Source of the DNA: Thermoflexus hugenholtzii
GTDB lineage: Bacteria > Chloroflexota > Anaerolineae > Thermoflexales > Thermoflexaceae
DNA: 64,000 nt
Reading direction: 5' to 3'
NCBI RefSeq assembly: GCF_018771565.1
Contig: NZ_CP076326.1
Coordinates: 1,426,001 to 1,490,000, forward strand
Shown here: piece by piece, positions 22,700-31,712 of the stretch
How positions within the stretch are numbered: the first letter of the stretch is position 1
Layout of the letters: every line of letters starts with the position of its first letter
The notes under the pieces: generated by a model
Databases searched by the model: none
What the model was told of the DNA's origin: nothing
What the model saw: the letters and a program-made list of their open reading frames with translations, nothing else
Program-made: the position numbers and the translations under genes

Positions 22700-23245
22700 A
22701 TGCGATACCGGTGGCTCCTGGGGATCGGGCTGGCCGCGGTGATCGGCATCGCCTGGATCGGATGGAGCCGGAGCGGGGCGCTCGGGCTCCCCGTCCGGGA
22801 GGCGCCTCAGCCGGGCTACCGCGCGCCGGACTTCTCGCTCCCCGCCCTAAGCGAGGAAACCCTGACGCTCTCCCGGTTGCGGGGGCGAGCGGTGGTGCTG
22901 AACTTCTGGGCCACCTGGTGTCCGCCGTGCCGGGCGGAGATGCCCGCTTTCCAGCGTCTCTACGCCCGTTACGCGGACCGCGGCCTGATGGTGATCGCCA
23001 TCAACGCCACGTTCAGCGACGCCCCGGAGGCGGTGGCCGATTTCCGACAACGCTACGGGCTGACCTTCCCCATCCTCCTGGACGCCTCCGGAGCGGTGAA
23101 TCAGCGCTACCGGGTGACCGCCCTTCCCACCACGTTCTTCATCGACCCGCAGGGGACGATCCGCGAGGTGGTGGTGGGTGGGCCGATGAGCGAGGCCGCT
23201 ATCGAAGCCCGCGTGCGGACGCTGCTTTCGGAGGGGGCGCGCTGA
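22700..23245 (+). CDS. TlpA-like membrane-anchored thioredoxin
   Basis: 181 residues. One N-terminal membrane anchor (LLGIGLAAVIGIAWIGW), then a redoxin/TlpA domain with active site WATWCPPC (Cys74, Cys77) and the cis-Pro loop ALPTTFFIDPQG. It would reduce extracytoplasmic disulfides, for instance in cytochrome maturation. GAGGAGGTCGG precedes the ATG. Its stop overlaps the start of the Lgt-like gene (TGATG), so the two are coupled. Confidence 0.92.
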   Translation: MRYRWLLGIGLAAVIGIAWIGWSRSGALGLPVREAPQPGYRAPDFSLPALSEETLTLSRLRGRAVVLNFWATWCPPCRAEMPAFQRLYARYADRGLMVIAINATFSDAPEAVADFRQRYGLTFPILLDASGAVNQRYRVTALPTTFFIDPQGTIREVVVGGPMSEAAIEARVRTLLSEGAR

Positions 23246-23961
23246 TGCTCCCGGTCCTCCCCCTCGGCCCCCTGACGCTGCCTACCCGACCCGCCCTCAT
23301 CCTGATAGGGATCTGGATCGGGCTGGCCCTGGCGGAGCGGGAGGGCCGGCGGCAGGGTGTCGGCGCCGCGCCGGCCGCCGATGCCCTGGGGGGCCTGGTC
23401 ATCGGATACCTGATCGCCCGCCTTGCCGCTTTGCTCCCCTATGGCGCTCCCTCTCCGCTCGACCTGATCTACATCCTTCGACCCACGGACGCTCTCCTTG
23501 CCCCGCTCCCCGGCCTCCTGGGGATGAGCGCCTGGATCGCCTGGCGGTGGCGCGTCCGTCGCATCCCCTGGCGGGTCGGGCTGGACGCCCTGGCCCCTTC
23601 CTTTCTGGTTCTGGCCATCGCCTGGGCGCTGGGGGATTGGGCGGAGGGGTTGCGCTACGGGAAGCCCACGGCTCTTCCCCTCCTGGCCGCCCTGGGCGGC
23701 GGCGAGCGCCACCCGGTCCCCCTTTACGAGGCCGCGCTGGGATCCCTGGCCTTGCTCCTGTGGGGGCGCCTGCGGCGGCGATCCTGGGCCCCGGGCGGCG
23801 TGTTCCTCCTCGCCCTGACCCTTTACAGCGCCATCCGCTGGTTCACAGAGGGGTTCGGGACCGGCTCTCCGATCCTGCAAACCGTCGCCCTGGGCGGGAT
23901 GCTGCTCGGCCTGTGGGGGCTTTCCGGCCTGACGCAAGAGGGATCCGCTACCCCTTCATGA
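23245..23961 (+). CDS. Lgt-like prolipoprotein diacylglyceryl transferase family protein
   Basis: 238 residues with about six or seven membrane segments. The segment RHPVPLYEAALGSLALLLWGRLRRR matches the HPxxLYE motif of Lgt, and ALYSAIRWFTEGF-like residues near the end match the family C-terminus. The central Arg-rich Lgt signature is weak, so the enzymatic role (adding diacylglycerol to lipobox Cys) is uncertain. Lipobox-bearing proteins occur elsewhere in the window. Starts at ATG 23245 overlapping the tlpA-like stop; convergent with the NarL-type regulator, which it overlaps by six bases. Confidence 0.65.
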   Translation: MLPVLPLGPLTLPTRPALILIGIWIGLALAEREGRRQGVGAAPAADALGGLVIGYLIARLAALLPYGAPSPLDLIYILRPTDALLAPLPGLLGMSAWIAWRWRVRRIPWRVGLDALAPSFLVLAIAWALGDWAEGLRYGKPTALPLLAALGGGERHPVPLYEAALGSLALLLWGRLRRRSWAPGGVFLLALTLYSAIRWFTEGFGTGSPILQTVALGGMLLGLWGLSGLTQEGSATPS

Positions 23962-24630
23962 AGCGTTGTCTTCTTCCTTGAGGAAATCGTGGATGCGGTG
24001 CTTGAGGGCGTAGGCGGCCGCCTCCACCCGGTTGGAGACGCCCAGCTTGTCCAGGATGATGCTGACGTAGTTGCGCACCGTCTTCTCGGTGAGGAACAGC
24101 TCCTTGGCGATCTCCCGGTTGCTTTTCCCTTCCGCGATGCGGGCCAGGATCAGGCGCTCTCGTGGGGTGAGGTCCTTGAAGGCCTCCTCCCGGGTGGCCC
24201 GGGATCGCTGGCGGAACTGCTCCAGGACCTTGCGGGTGATGGTGGGATCCAGGATCGCCTCCCCCCGGGCCAGCGCCTCCAGGGCCTCGATCAGCTCCCG
24301 GCTCCCTGCCCGCTTGAGCACATAGCCGGAGGCCCCCGCCTCGATGGCCCGCACAATGAACTCCTCATCCGGGTAGGCCGTCAGGATCAGCACCCGGGTC
24401 TCCGGGAAACGCGCGGTGATCTCCCGGCACACCTCCACCCCATCCCGATCGGGCAGGCGGACATCCAGCACCACCAGGTCGGGGCGCAGGCGTTCCACCA
24501 GGCTCAGGGCCTGGGCCCCGCTCTCCGCCTCGCCCACCAGCTCGAACTCCGGCCGGTTCTGCAGCAGCAACCGCAGCCCCAGCCGGACCACCTCGTGATC
24601 ATCCACGATCAGCAGGCGCAGGCGCTTCAT
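23956..24630 (-). CDS. NarL/FixJ-family response regulator
   Basis: 224 residues. Receiver with DDHE at the N-terminus, phosphoacceptor Asp56 in VVLDVRLPDRDG, and Lys in YVLKRAG. C-terminal LuxR helix-turn-helix: LTPRERLILARIAEGKSNREIAKEL. It overlaps the end of the adjacent sensor kinase gene by 32 bases and forms a two-component system with it. Targets unknown. Confidence 0.93.
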   Translation of the reverse strand: MKRLRLLIVDDHEVVRLGLRLLLQNRPEFELVGEAESGAQALSLVERLRPDLVVLDVRLPDRDGVEVCREITARFPETRVLILTAYPDEEFIVRAIEAGASGYVLKRAGSRELIEALEALARGEAILDPTITRKVLEQFRQRSRATREEAFKDLTPRERLILARIAEGKSNREIAKELFLTEKTVRNYVSIILDKLGVSNRVEAAAYALKHRIHDFLKEEDNAS

Positions 24631-26044
24631 CCGGAGGTCGCCCCTTCTCCGCCATCGGCAGCTCCAGCCAGACCGTCGTCCCCTGTCCGGGCGCGCTCTC
24701 GATCCGCAGGACGCCACCCAGCAGCCGGGCCCGCTCCCGCATGCTCCGCAATCCCATCCCCACCGGGTGATCCGGGCGCATCCCGATGCCGTCGTCTCGC
24801 ACGCCGATGCGCAGACGGTCGTCCTTCACCTGCGCCTCCAGGACGACCCGTCGGGCCCGCGCATGGCGGAGGACGTTGCTGAAGGCCTCGCTCAGGATGG
24901 CCGCCAGATGGGCCGCCTGCTCCGGCTCCAGCAGCAGGTCCGGGATGTCCAGACGCACCTCGACATCCAGCATGCTCCGGAAACGGGGATCCCTCGCCGT
25001 CTCCTCCAGCAACGCCCGCAAGTGGCCGGGCTGGCTCATCCCGTGCAGGGTCGCGATGTAGAGACGCACGTCCTCGATGGCCCGGTTCAGCGCGAGCAGC
25101 ATCTCCTCCAGAAGGGGGCCGACCTTGGGGTTCCAGCCGCATTGCTCCCGCACCGCCTCGACGAGCAGGCCGGCGGCGTAGATCTGCTGAAGGACCCGAT
25201 CGTGGAGCTCCCGGCCGATCCGCTCCCGCTCCAGCGTGAGGATGTTCGCCCGCTCCATCTCCTCGATCCGCCGGTCGATCTCCACCTGGAACACCTCCAG
25301 CGCCCGCAGGAGGGCGATGAGGAGGATCAGGCCCAACAGGGAGCGCCAGACCGGCATGGGGATGCCGACGGCCTGGAACACCGTCATCTCGTTCAGGAGG
25401 TTGCCCGGGAAAAAAGGAACCGCCGGCCCGAAGAGACCCCCCGCGATCCCATATCCGGCCATCGCCAGGCCGGCGACGCGCAGCGTGCGCAGGATGTGGG
25501 GAAGCTCCAGCGGGGCGATGTGGCGATGGGCGTGGAGGCGCAACCCGTAAGCGGCGATCAGCCCCCCGGGCAGCCCCAGCCCGTAACGGGCGGTGGCCCC
25601 CGCCACCCGATGCCACGCCTCGATCTCCGGGATCACCGTCAGGCCAACGTAAAAAGGCCCCAGCAACCAGATCAGGAACACCCCGGTGGGGACCCAGAAC
25701 GCCCACCGCCACCGCGGAGGAAGCGGGCTCAGAGTGCTGATCCCGAACTGAAACAGACAGAGGAACGAAAGAGCGAGCAAAAAGACCTGGGCGATGTGCA
25801 ACAACTGGACCAGGAAAGGTGGAAGATAAGTGGCCTGGATGGGGATGAACACATCACCCCATTCATGCAAGCCGTGGAGGATGCCGAAGAGGGCCAGCCA
25901 GGGCAGGGCCTGGGCCAGCCGCAGCCGGCTGTGCCGCAAGCTCTGGATGGCCAGGATCACCCCTAAGGTGAAGAAGACCTGGCCGTAGACCGAATAGACG
26001 ATGATCCGATTGGTTTCGAAAAAGGCCTGAAGTGCCTCCCGCAT
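24599..26044 (-). CDS. Sensor histidine kinase (HisKA_3, NarX/DegS type)
   Basis: 481 residues. About seven membrane helices fill residues 15-250, an integral-membrane sensor without an obvious ligand domain. The HisKA_3 motif RERIGRELHDRVLQQIYAAG has phospho-acceptor His281. A HATPase_c domain follows, with EAFSNVLRHARA (N-box) and DDGIGM. It phosphorylates the overlapping NarL-type regulator. Lies 27 bases downstream of the MerR gene in the same direction. Confidence 0.92.
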   Translation of the reverse strand: MREALQAFFETNRIIVYSVYGQVFFTLGVILAIQSLRHSRLRLAQALPWLALFGILHGLHEWGDVFIPIQATYLPPFLVQLLHIAQVFLLALSFLCLFQFGISTLSPLPPRWRWAFWVPTGVFLIWLLGPFYVGLTVIPEIEAWHRVAGATARYGLGLPGGLIAAYGLRLHAHRHIAPLELPHILRTLRVAGLAMAGYGIAGGLFGPAVPFFPGNLLNEMTVFQAVGIPMPVWRSLLGLILLIALLRALEVFQVEIDRRIEEMERANILTLERERIGRELHDRVLQQIYAAGLLVEAVREQCGWNPKVGPLLEEMLLALNRAIEDVRLYIATLHGMSQPGHLRALLEETARDPRFRSMLDVEVRLDIPDLLLEPEQAAHLAAILSEAFSNVLRHARARRVVLEAQVKDDRLRIGVRDDGIGMRPDHPVGMGLRSMRERARLLGGVLRIESAPGQGTTVWLELPMAEKGRPPDEAPAPADRG

Positions 26045-26071
26045 GGGCCCGACCTCGGATGGGCGTGGCCT

Positions 26072-26830
26072 TCAGGTCCGGCCGGAGCGGATGGACCGAC
26101 GGAGCCAGCGGCGCATCAGGGCCCGGCGCACATACTTTCGATAGAGCAACCCGGTCAGGGCCTGGATGCGGCGGTGGAGCTCCCGGAACCGCCCGATGCG
26201 CTCGACGTCTGTGGCCAGATCGCCCACAAGGGGCGCATAGAGGGCGACGTCGTGGCGCACCTGAGCCCGCACCAGCCGCACGTAAAAAGCAAGGTCCCGA
26301 CAGGTGATGCCCATCGCCTCCAGATCCCGCACCACCCGCATCAGCGCCACGTCCTCCAGGCCGTAACGACGCTCCCCTCCAGACTCCCCGTCCGGGAGCA
26401 GGCCCATGGCCTCCATGCGACGGAGCTGGTCCAGGGAAATCCCCGCACGTTGCGCGGCCTCCTCTGCGGTCAGAGAAGCCGACCCCTCCGCGCCCTCTTC
26501 CCGGAACACCTCCAGAAGCGCCTCCAGGGCCTCCGGGCTCAGCGCCGGATCCTCCTGCAGGCGATCCAGCATCGCCCGCACCACCGGGAGGGGGAGCCGG
26601 TGACGGGCCCGCAGATTCAGGATCAGGGCCAGCCGCTCCACGTCGCCGGGACAATACAGCCGGTGCCCGCCGTGGGTGCGGCGGGGCCGGATCAGACCCG
26701 CCTTCTCCCAATAACGGAGCTTGCTCGGCGTCACATCCGGGAAGCGGCATCGCAGATGCTGGACCACCTCCCCGATCGTCCACAGCCGCTCCTTCCGCTC
26801 TGCTTCTTTCCGCTCCTCTTCGTGCTGCAT
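26072..26830 (-). CDS. MerR-family regulator with two MerR helix-turn-helix domains
   Basis: 252 residues. First MerR domain at about 15-85: LWTIGEVVQHL, SKLRYWEKAGLIRPRRTHGGHRLY. A second, divergent one at about 118-175: LTAEEAAQRAGISLDQLRRMEAMGLLPDGE, with GERRYGLEDVALM. The C-terminal part is helical with no Cys ligand cluster, so a metal sensor is unlikely. It lies 37 bases downstream of an MFS exporter and may control it. Confidence 0.85.
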   Translation of the reverse strand: MQHEEERKEAERKERLWTIGEVVQHLRCRFPDVTPSKLRYWEKAGLIRPRRTHGGHRLYCPGDVERLALILNLRARHRLPLPVVRAMLDRLQEDPALSPEALEALLEVFREEGAEGSASLTAEEAAQRAGISLDQLRRMEAMGLLPDGESGGERRYGLEDVALMRVVRDLEAMGITCRDLAFYVRLVRAQVRHDVALYAPLVGDLATDVERIGRFRELHRRIQALTGLLYRKYVRRALMRRWLRRSIRSGRT

Positions 26831-26867
26831 CCCCTTTCGCTCCCTTTCCTGCCGCGCCTCTCACCGT

Positions 26868-28256
26868 TCACTCCGCCGCACCGACCTCAACGGGCTCCGA
26901 TATCCCGGGGGTCCCGGAAGCGGGCAGATCCGGAACCCCCCGCCCGATCAGCAGGATCCCGGTGGCCAGGGCCAGCGCGAGGGCAGGAACCCGCCAGAAG
27001 GCGCTGAGCAAAGCCTCCCCGCCGGCAGCCAGCGCCGGACCCAATGCGGCGCCCATCGCCGCGGCTCCCATAGACCCGCCGATGTTGCGGGCGAAGAGCA
27101 GCATGGCGGTGACCACGCCGAGGACCTCCCGGGGCGCCTCCTCCTGCGCGCACACCAGGAGGGCCAGCATCACCGTCCCCATCCCCGCCCCGACGATCAG
27201 GCCGGCCAGGGCCAGGACCGGCAACGGAGCCCGCCACGCCAGCGCCCACAGGCCGAACCCTCCCATCATAGCCAGGGGGCCCCAGCGGGCCATGGGCCGG
27301 GGCCCCCAGCGGGGCAGCCACCGCGCCGCCAGGACGCTGCTCACGGTCCAGCCCACGGTCATCGGGGAGAGGAGCAATCCGCCTATCGTGGCGCTCTGGC
27401 CACGGGCCACCTGCGCGAAGAACGGGATGTAAGCGGTCATCCCGAAGAAGGCCATGCCGCCGAGCAGATTGCCCAGGAATCCCCGGAAGGCGAAAGGCCG
27501 CCGCAGTGCCGGGAAAGGAAGCAGCGGCAATTCCTGGCCTCGCTCCACGAAGACGAAGAGGATCAGGGCCAGCGCCGCGACGATCAGCGCGCCCGGGGAT
27601 TCGAGCTCCAGGCCATAGATCAGCGCCCCAGCCCCCAGGGTGAACAGAGCGGCCCCGCTCAGATCGATCCGGGGGGCCTCATGGCCGGCCCTCTCCGGCA
27701 CGCCGCGGCCCACCAGCAGCAAGGCTGCGATCCCAAAAGGCAGGTTCAGGTAGAACACCCAGCGCCATGAGAAGTGATCCACGATCAGTCCCCCGATCAG
27801 GGGGCCGACCAGGGCCGAGAGCCCCCACACGCCGCTGATCCAGCCCTGCACCCGCGCCCGCTCCCGCAGCGGATACAGCTCCCCCACCAGGGTGAAGGTG
27901 AGGGTTTGCAGGCCCCCTCCCCCCAGGCCTTGCAGGGTGCGGGTGGCGATCAGCATCCCCATCGAACGGGCCGCCCCGCTCAGGGCGGAGCCGAGCAGGA
28001 AGATCCACACCGCCGCCAGATATAGCCGCCGCCGGCCATACAGATCCGAGGCGCGGCCCCAAATCGGCCCGGACACCGTCGCCATCAACAGGTAGAGGGC
28101 GAAGGGCAGGCTGTAGAGCTGCACCCCGCCCAGCTCCCGGATCACCCGGGGCATCGCCGTGGCGACCACCGTCGCTTCCAGAGCCGCCAGGAACAGGCCC
28201 AGGATCAGACCCGCGGTGACCCGAATCCGATGCGACACGACGACGGGAGTGACCAT
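26868..28256 (-). CDS. MFS drug:H+ antiporter (DHA2/EmrB-QacA type)
   Basis: 462 residues with about 13-14 membrane segments. Motif A-like GRASDLYGRRRLYLAAV lies between TM2 and TM3, and motif C-like GPLIGGLIVDHFSWRWVFYLNLPFG after TM5; the latter phrase is typical of DHA2 transporters. N-terminal LFLAALEATVVATAMP is the usual TM1. Likely exports toxic organic compounds. In a same-strand block with a MerR regulator downstream and redox/detoxification genes upstream. Confidence 0.92.
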   Translation of the reverse strand: MVTPVVVSHRIRVTAGLILGLFLAALEATVVATAMPRVIRELGGVQLYSLPFALYLLMATVSGPIWGRASDLYGRRRLYLAAVWIFLLGSALSGAARSMGMLIATRTLQGLGGGGLQTLTFTLVGELYPLRERARVQGWISGVWGLSALVGPLIGGLIVDHFSWRWVFYLNLPFGIAALLLVGRGVPERAGHEAPRIDLSGAALFTLGAGALIYGLELESPGALIVAALALILFVFVERGQELPLLPFPALRRPFAFRGFLGNLLGGMAFFGMTAYIPFFAQVARGQSATIGGLLLSPMTVGWTVSSVLAARWLPRWGPRPMARWGPLAMMGGFGLWALAWRAPLPVLALAGLIVGAGMGTVMLALLVCAQEEAPREVLGVVTAMLLFARNIGGSMGAAAMGAALGPALAAGGEALLSAFWRVPALALALATGILLIGRGVPDLPASGTPGISEPVEVGAAE

Positions 28257-28276
28257 GGCGGTTCGCGATGCCTCCC

Positions 28277-28879
28277 TCAGCCTCCCTCACTTTCCGGAGG
28301 GTTCGGCGAGATGCGCGCGGATTCCTCAAAAAGCAACTCCATCTGCATCCCTCCCGAGCCGGGAGGCCCGGCGTAAAGCAGCCGCTCTCCCTCCAGGCGC
28401 GCCCACGGAGGGAGCGAATGCCCCACGCAACGCTCCCGATCCAGGATGTGCTCCACCCGGAACCCCCGGACCGTCAGGGCGTCAGCGATGAGCCGCCGGT
28501 GGCAACGCCATGGGAACCGCTCCGCGCACATGAGCGCGACCCGGGCGCGTCCGGCTTCCTCCATCACCCGCTCCAGCCCGCGCTGGAACTCCTCGCTCTC
28601 CATGTGGTCCGCATAGCCGCGGAACCCCGGCGTCTGCCAGGCGATATGGGGGGAATCCGGCCGCGGGGCGCGACGCCCGCCCAGCTCGGGCAGATGGAGG
28701 TAACCGATCCCCACGGCGGCCAGGGCCGCCGCCAGGGCATCTCCGCGGAAATGAGGATGCCGCCGGGAGGACGGGAACCGCCGCACGTCCATCACCCGCT
28801 CCACCCGGTGGATCCGGAGGAGCTCCAGGAACTCCTCCAGCGGCCGGTTCGAATGCCCCACCGTCCAGATTGTGGGCAC
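28277..28879 (-). CDS. DUF488 family protein
   Basis: About 200 residues from GTG 28879 (PTIWTVGHSNRPLEEFLELL), preceded by GGAGGGAGCGGA. A longer reading from 28942 would overlap the upstream gene and has no better signal. Family motifs: TVGHSNR, MDVRRFPSSRRHPHF, LMCAERFPWRCHRRLIAD. The Cys/Arg/His motif resembles a nucleic-acid or redox active site, but the function is unknown. Twenty bases before the MFS gene. Confidence 0.85.
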   Translation of the reverse strand: MPTIWTVGHSNRPLEEFLELLRIHRVERVMDVRRFPSSRRHPHFRGDALAAALAAVGIGYLHLPELGGRRAPRPDSPHIAWQTPGFRGYADHMESEEFQRGLERVMEEAGRARVALMCAERFPWRCHRRLIADALTVRGFRVEHILDRERCVGHSLPPWARLEGERLLYAGPPGSGGMQMELLFEESARISPNPPESEGG

Positions 28880-28938
28880 TCCGCTCCCTCCACGCGGCCG
28901 AGGGCCACGTCGATTGTCACCGGAGCGGGCCGGTTCTG

Positions 28939-29835
28939 TCAATTCTGGAGCCAGGGATCCGATTCGGCAGGTTCCGGAGAAGCGGTCGGCGACGCCCAGA
29001 ACTCGCCGCCCGGGACAGGGATCCGTCGCGCTCGCCCTTCCCGCTCCAGGGCCTCCATGGCCTCCCGCATCCCCGGAAGATCCCTCCCATAGATCTCCGC
29101 CAGCTCCCGGGTGGTCAGCGGCCCGTAGATCCGGAGCAGCTCCTCAACCGCCCGCGGGGGATGCTCCTCCAGGGTGGGAGCCAGCCGGCGGAGGACCTCC
29201 CGATACGTCGCATACGCGCGGTGGCCCACCACCAGGACCGGCCGCTGGGCACCTGGGACCACCACCGACCCCACATAACGGAAAAGCAGTGTGGGGAACC
29301 CCGTCACCCCGTAACGCCGGCACTCCTCCAGGTCCTCCTCGAACGCGCGCGCCGCACGCCCGTTCTCCAGATCCATGCGCCAGCGTGCGAGATCCAGCCC
29401 TTCCACCTCCCGGGCCAATTCCTCCTGGACCTCCCGCCGGGAGATGTTGCGGCGCTCGGTGAGGGCGGCCCGCCGGAACCGCCGCAGGAGCCGTTCCCCG
29501 ATCTCCTCTCCCTGCAGGAAGGCCGCTTTGACGGCGATGCAGGCCGGCCACGTGGAGAAATGGGGATCGTTCAGCTCCAGCCACAGCCCTTCATCGATGG
29601 GCTGGCCCGAGCGCTGGGAGACCATCCGCCAGTGCGGGGCGACCTGGGCGGCCGTGCGGATATCGTTGAGGGCGTCGTAGAACTCCGCCATGTCCCGCAC
29701 CAGCCCGCCCATGACATACCGGATCCGCACCTGATCCCGAAAGGTCTCCCGGATCCGGTAGAGCATGGGCTCGGTGGCCCAGCACCAGGAGCAGTAAGGA
29801 TCCGTGAAATACGTGACCTCCACCCGCGACGCCAT
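28939..29835 (-). CDS. DsbA/FrnE-family oxidoreductase with C-terminal helical domain
   Basis: 298 residues. The thioredoxin-fold DsbA domain begins VEVTYFTDPYCSWCW with the redox pair Cys15/Cys18; the cis-Pro loop is VTGFPTLLFRY. A C-terminal extension after residue 230 (PLTTRELAEIYGRDLPGMREAMEALEREGRARRI) looks like a winged helix. No signal peptide, so cytosolic, like FrnE-type proteins. The methyltransferase gene ends 10 bases upstream. Compare the paralogue at 32067-32717, which has TGA in place of the first Cys. Confidence 0.88.
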   Translation of the reverse strand: MASRVEVTYFTDPYCSWCWATEPMLYRIRETFRDQVRIRYVMGGLVRDMAEFYDALNDIRTAAQVAPHWRMVSQRSGQPIDEGLWLELNDPHFSTWPACIAVKAAFLQGEEIGERLLRRFRRAALTERRNISRREVQEELAREVEGLDLARWRMDLENGRAARAFEEDLEECRRYGVTGFPTLLFRYVGSVVVPGAQRPVLVVGHRAYATYREVLRRLAPTLEEHPPRAVEELLRIYGPLTTRELAEIYGRDLPGMREAMEALEREGRARRIPVPGGEFWASPTASPEPAESDPWLQN

Positions 29836-29845
29836 CCCCTCCTCC

Positions 29846-30433
29846 TCACCCAATCGGTCCGCAACATCCGGTGCTCCAATCACACCAGAGGCCGGGCTCT
29901 TCCCCCGGGAGGATTTCCAGGGTCTCCGAAGGCGTCTCCGATTCCGCAGGAGGCGCGGCCACCAGCCAGGCCGCCTCCTCCGGAGCCTCCGGGTGGACCT
30001 CCTCGTGGAGAAGGCTCCAGCCCGCTTCCGAGAGCTCGCGCCGGACCCATCGGGCCTCCCCGGCCGAGATCGTGGTGCAGATCAAACGCCCGTCGGGGGC
30101 CAGGAGCCCCGGCAGCCGGGCGAAGACCGCCCGCCAGCGGCTCGGCTGGGCGAGGAGGTCCGGCCGGCGGATCACGATGAGATCGAAGCCGCCCTCCCAG
30201 CCGGGCGGAAGGGTGGCGGCGTCGGCGCAGCGGAACCGGGCCCATGGCACCCGCGCCTGAGCCCGCGCCAACGCCATCTCATCCAGGTCCACCCCCACCA
30301 TCCGCACGACCTCCGGCCCTCCCAGGCGGTCAGCCAGCGCAGCGGCCTCCTCCCCTTCCCCACAACCGATGAGCAGGACACGAAGCGGACGGCGAGAAGG
30401 AAGCCATCCCTCGATCGCCGGGAGCCACTCCAT
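29846..30433 (-). CDS. SAM-dependent class I methyltransferase
   Basis: 195 residues. Motif I is VLLIGCGEGEEAAALA, followed by GVDLDEMALARAQARV (motif post-I) and FDLIVIRRPDLL. The C-terminus is Cys-bearing (LWCDWSTGCCGPIG). The start at MEWLPAIEGW is preceded by AAGGTAAGGTGAAGGTAG. Substrate unknown. Sits between DsbA-like and DoxX genes in the same-strand block. Confidence 0.82.
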   Translation of the reverse strand: MEWLPAIEGWLPSRRPLRVLLIGCGEGEEAAALADRLGGPEVVRMVGVDLDEMALARAQARVPWARFRCADAATLPPGWEGGFDLIVIRRPDLLAQPSRWRAVFARLPGLLAPDGRLICTTISAGEARWVRRELSEAGWSLLHEEVHPEAPEEAAWLVAAPPAESETPSETLEILPGEEPGLWCDWSTGCCGPIG

Positions 30434-30452
30434 CTCTACCTTCACCTTACCT

Positions 30453-30909
30453 TTACTCGGCAGGGCATGGTCGCAGCCCGAACAAGGGATCCAGGGCGAT
30501 TCGGCCGGCACCCGTGAAGATCAGGGCCAGGGCGCCCGCCAGAAGGGCGAAGTCGAACTCCCATCCGGTGGCCTGTTGGGCCATGAAGGGCACCTTCATG
30601 AAGCCGCGCTTGGCGACCAGGATGGCCACCAGCATGTCGACGGCGAAACCCAGGGCCAGGATCCGCGTTCCCAACCCCAGGATCAGCAGGACGGCGCCGA
30701 GGGTCTCCAGCAGGGCAACCACCCAGGCGAAGAAGCCCGGCAGCGGAATGCCCATCTGCCGCAGGAAACCCGCGAAGCCGGCCGTGCCCCTCATCGGGGA
30801 GTTCGGGTTCAGCTTCGGCCAGCCGTGGACCAGGAAAATGATCCCCCAGCGCCACACGCAGGATCAGGGGCCCCACATCCCCATACGGTCGCATCAGGTT
30901 CTCCAGCAT
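30453..30909 (-). pseudogene. DoxX family protein, frameshifted by one base
   Basis: The N-terminus (MLENLMRPYGDVGPLILRVAL) is in one frame and the remainder (GIIFLVHGWPKLNPNS to the stop at 30453) in another. The join is a run of five C on the plus strand at 30843-30847; four would restore a normal ~151-residue DoxX protein with four membrane helices. A homopolymer sequencing or assembly error is as likely as a true mutation. DoxX proteins are linked to redox and electrophile stress. An intact DoxX gene lies 72 bases upstream. Confidence 0.8.
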
Positions 30910-30981
30910 GGCTCCCTCCTTTCCGAAATCAACGGCCCGGGGGCCCGCACCCTTCCGAGCCAGGCCCCCGGGCGGCCGCGG

Positions 30982-31386
30982 TCAGAACGGCCAGAGGTTC
31001 GGGATCAGGCTGAAGGGCCAGCGCTCGATAAGGAGGAACATCAGCGCTGCCCCCATCAGGGCCATGTTCTTGTTGAAGTTGACCATCTCGATGATGCGCT
31101 GCTGCTGATCCTGCACCGCCCAGAAGTTGTGCATCTTGAAGGTCACGGGCAGGAAGAACAGCACCGCGCTCAGCACCCCGATGCCCGGATACACCCCCAG
31201 CAGGAAGCTGAGGCCGGAGATCAGCAGAAGGATCCCCGAGACGATCACCGCCAGCCGGGGCGCGGGCACCCCCTTATATGCGGCATACTGGGTCAGCTGC
31301 CCCGTGCCCATGATCAGATGGTTGGCCGCGTTGAACAGGTAGAAGAGGCCGACGATGATCCGCCCGATCAGGAACAAGATCTCCAT
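30982..31386 (-). CDS. DoxX-like membrane protein
   Basis: 134 residues, four membrane helices. The N-terminus (MEILFLIGRIIVGLFYLFNAANHLIMG) is typical of DoxX/DUF417-like proteins. The central segment MHNFWAVQDQQQRIIEMVNFNKNMALMGAALMFL matches the family C-terminal half. GGAGGTGTCCT precedes the ATG. Second of two DoxX-type genes in this block. Likely a membrane partner of quinone/electrophile detoxification, by analogy with MhqP. Confidence 0.85.
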   Translation of the reverse strand: MEILFLIGRIIVGLFYLFNAANHLIMGTGQLTQYAAYKGVPAPRLAVIVSGILLLISGLSFLLGVYPGIGVLSAVLFFLPVTFKMHNFWAVQDQQQRIIEMVNFNKNMALMGAALMFLLIERWPFSLIPNLWPF

Positions 31387-31712
31387 AGGACACCTCCGTG
31401 AGGATGGGATGAAAATCCGGGCCATCGCCCGGGGGGAACGCCGGCGATCGACGCCGCGCTCCCCCCGAGCGGGGTCGCTGCCGCGACCCACCCGGGCTCC
31501 TCCTGCCCCCTGGGCAATCCGCCATCCACGGCCTTCTTTCCTCATTGGCCGCCCTTCCCGCCAGCGGCCCACCGTGCCGGGAACGGCCGTCGAGGCCCGC
31601 CGCGCCACCCCGGCGCGGACCATCGGGGCCACCCGGATGCTTAGGAGCTCGATAGCCCGCCACACAGCCCGATGGGGCGGCGTGCCCACCGTTCCCCATC
31701 CGACCTCCCGCC
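31387..31712. other. 326-bp interval without a supported gene
   Basis: Very GC-rich. All open frames here have shadow-like composition (Arg/Gly/Pro) and no start signal. No clear promoter or terminator was found. It is an unusually long gap within an otherwise tight same-strand block. Confidence 0.5.
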
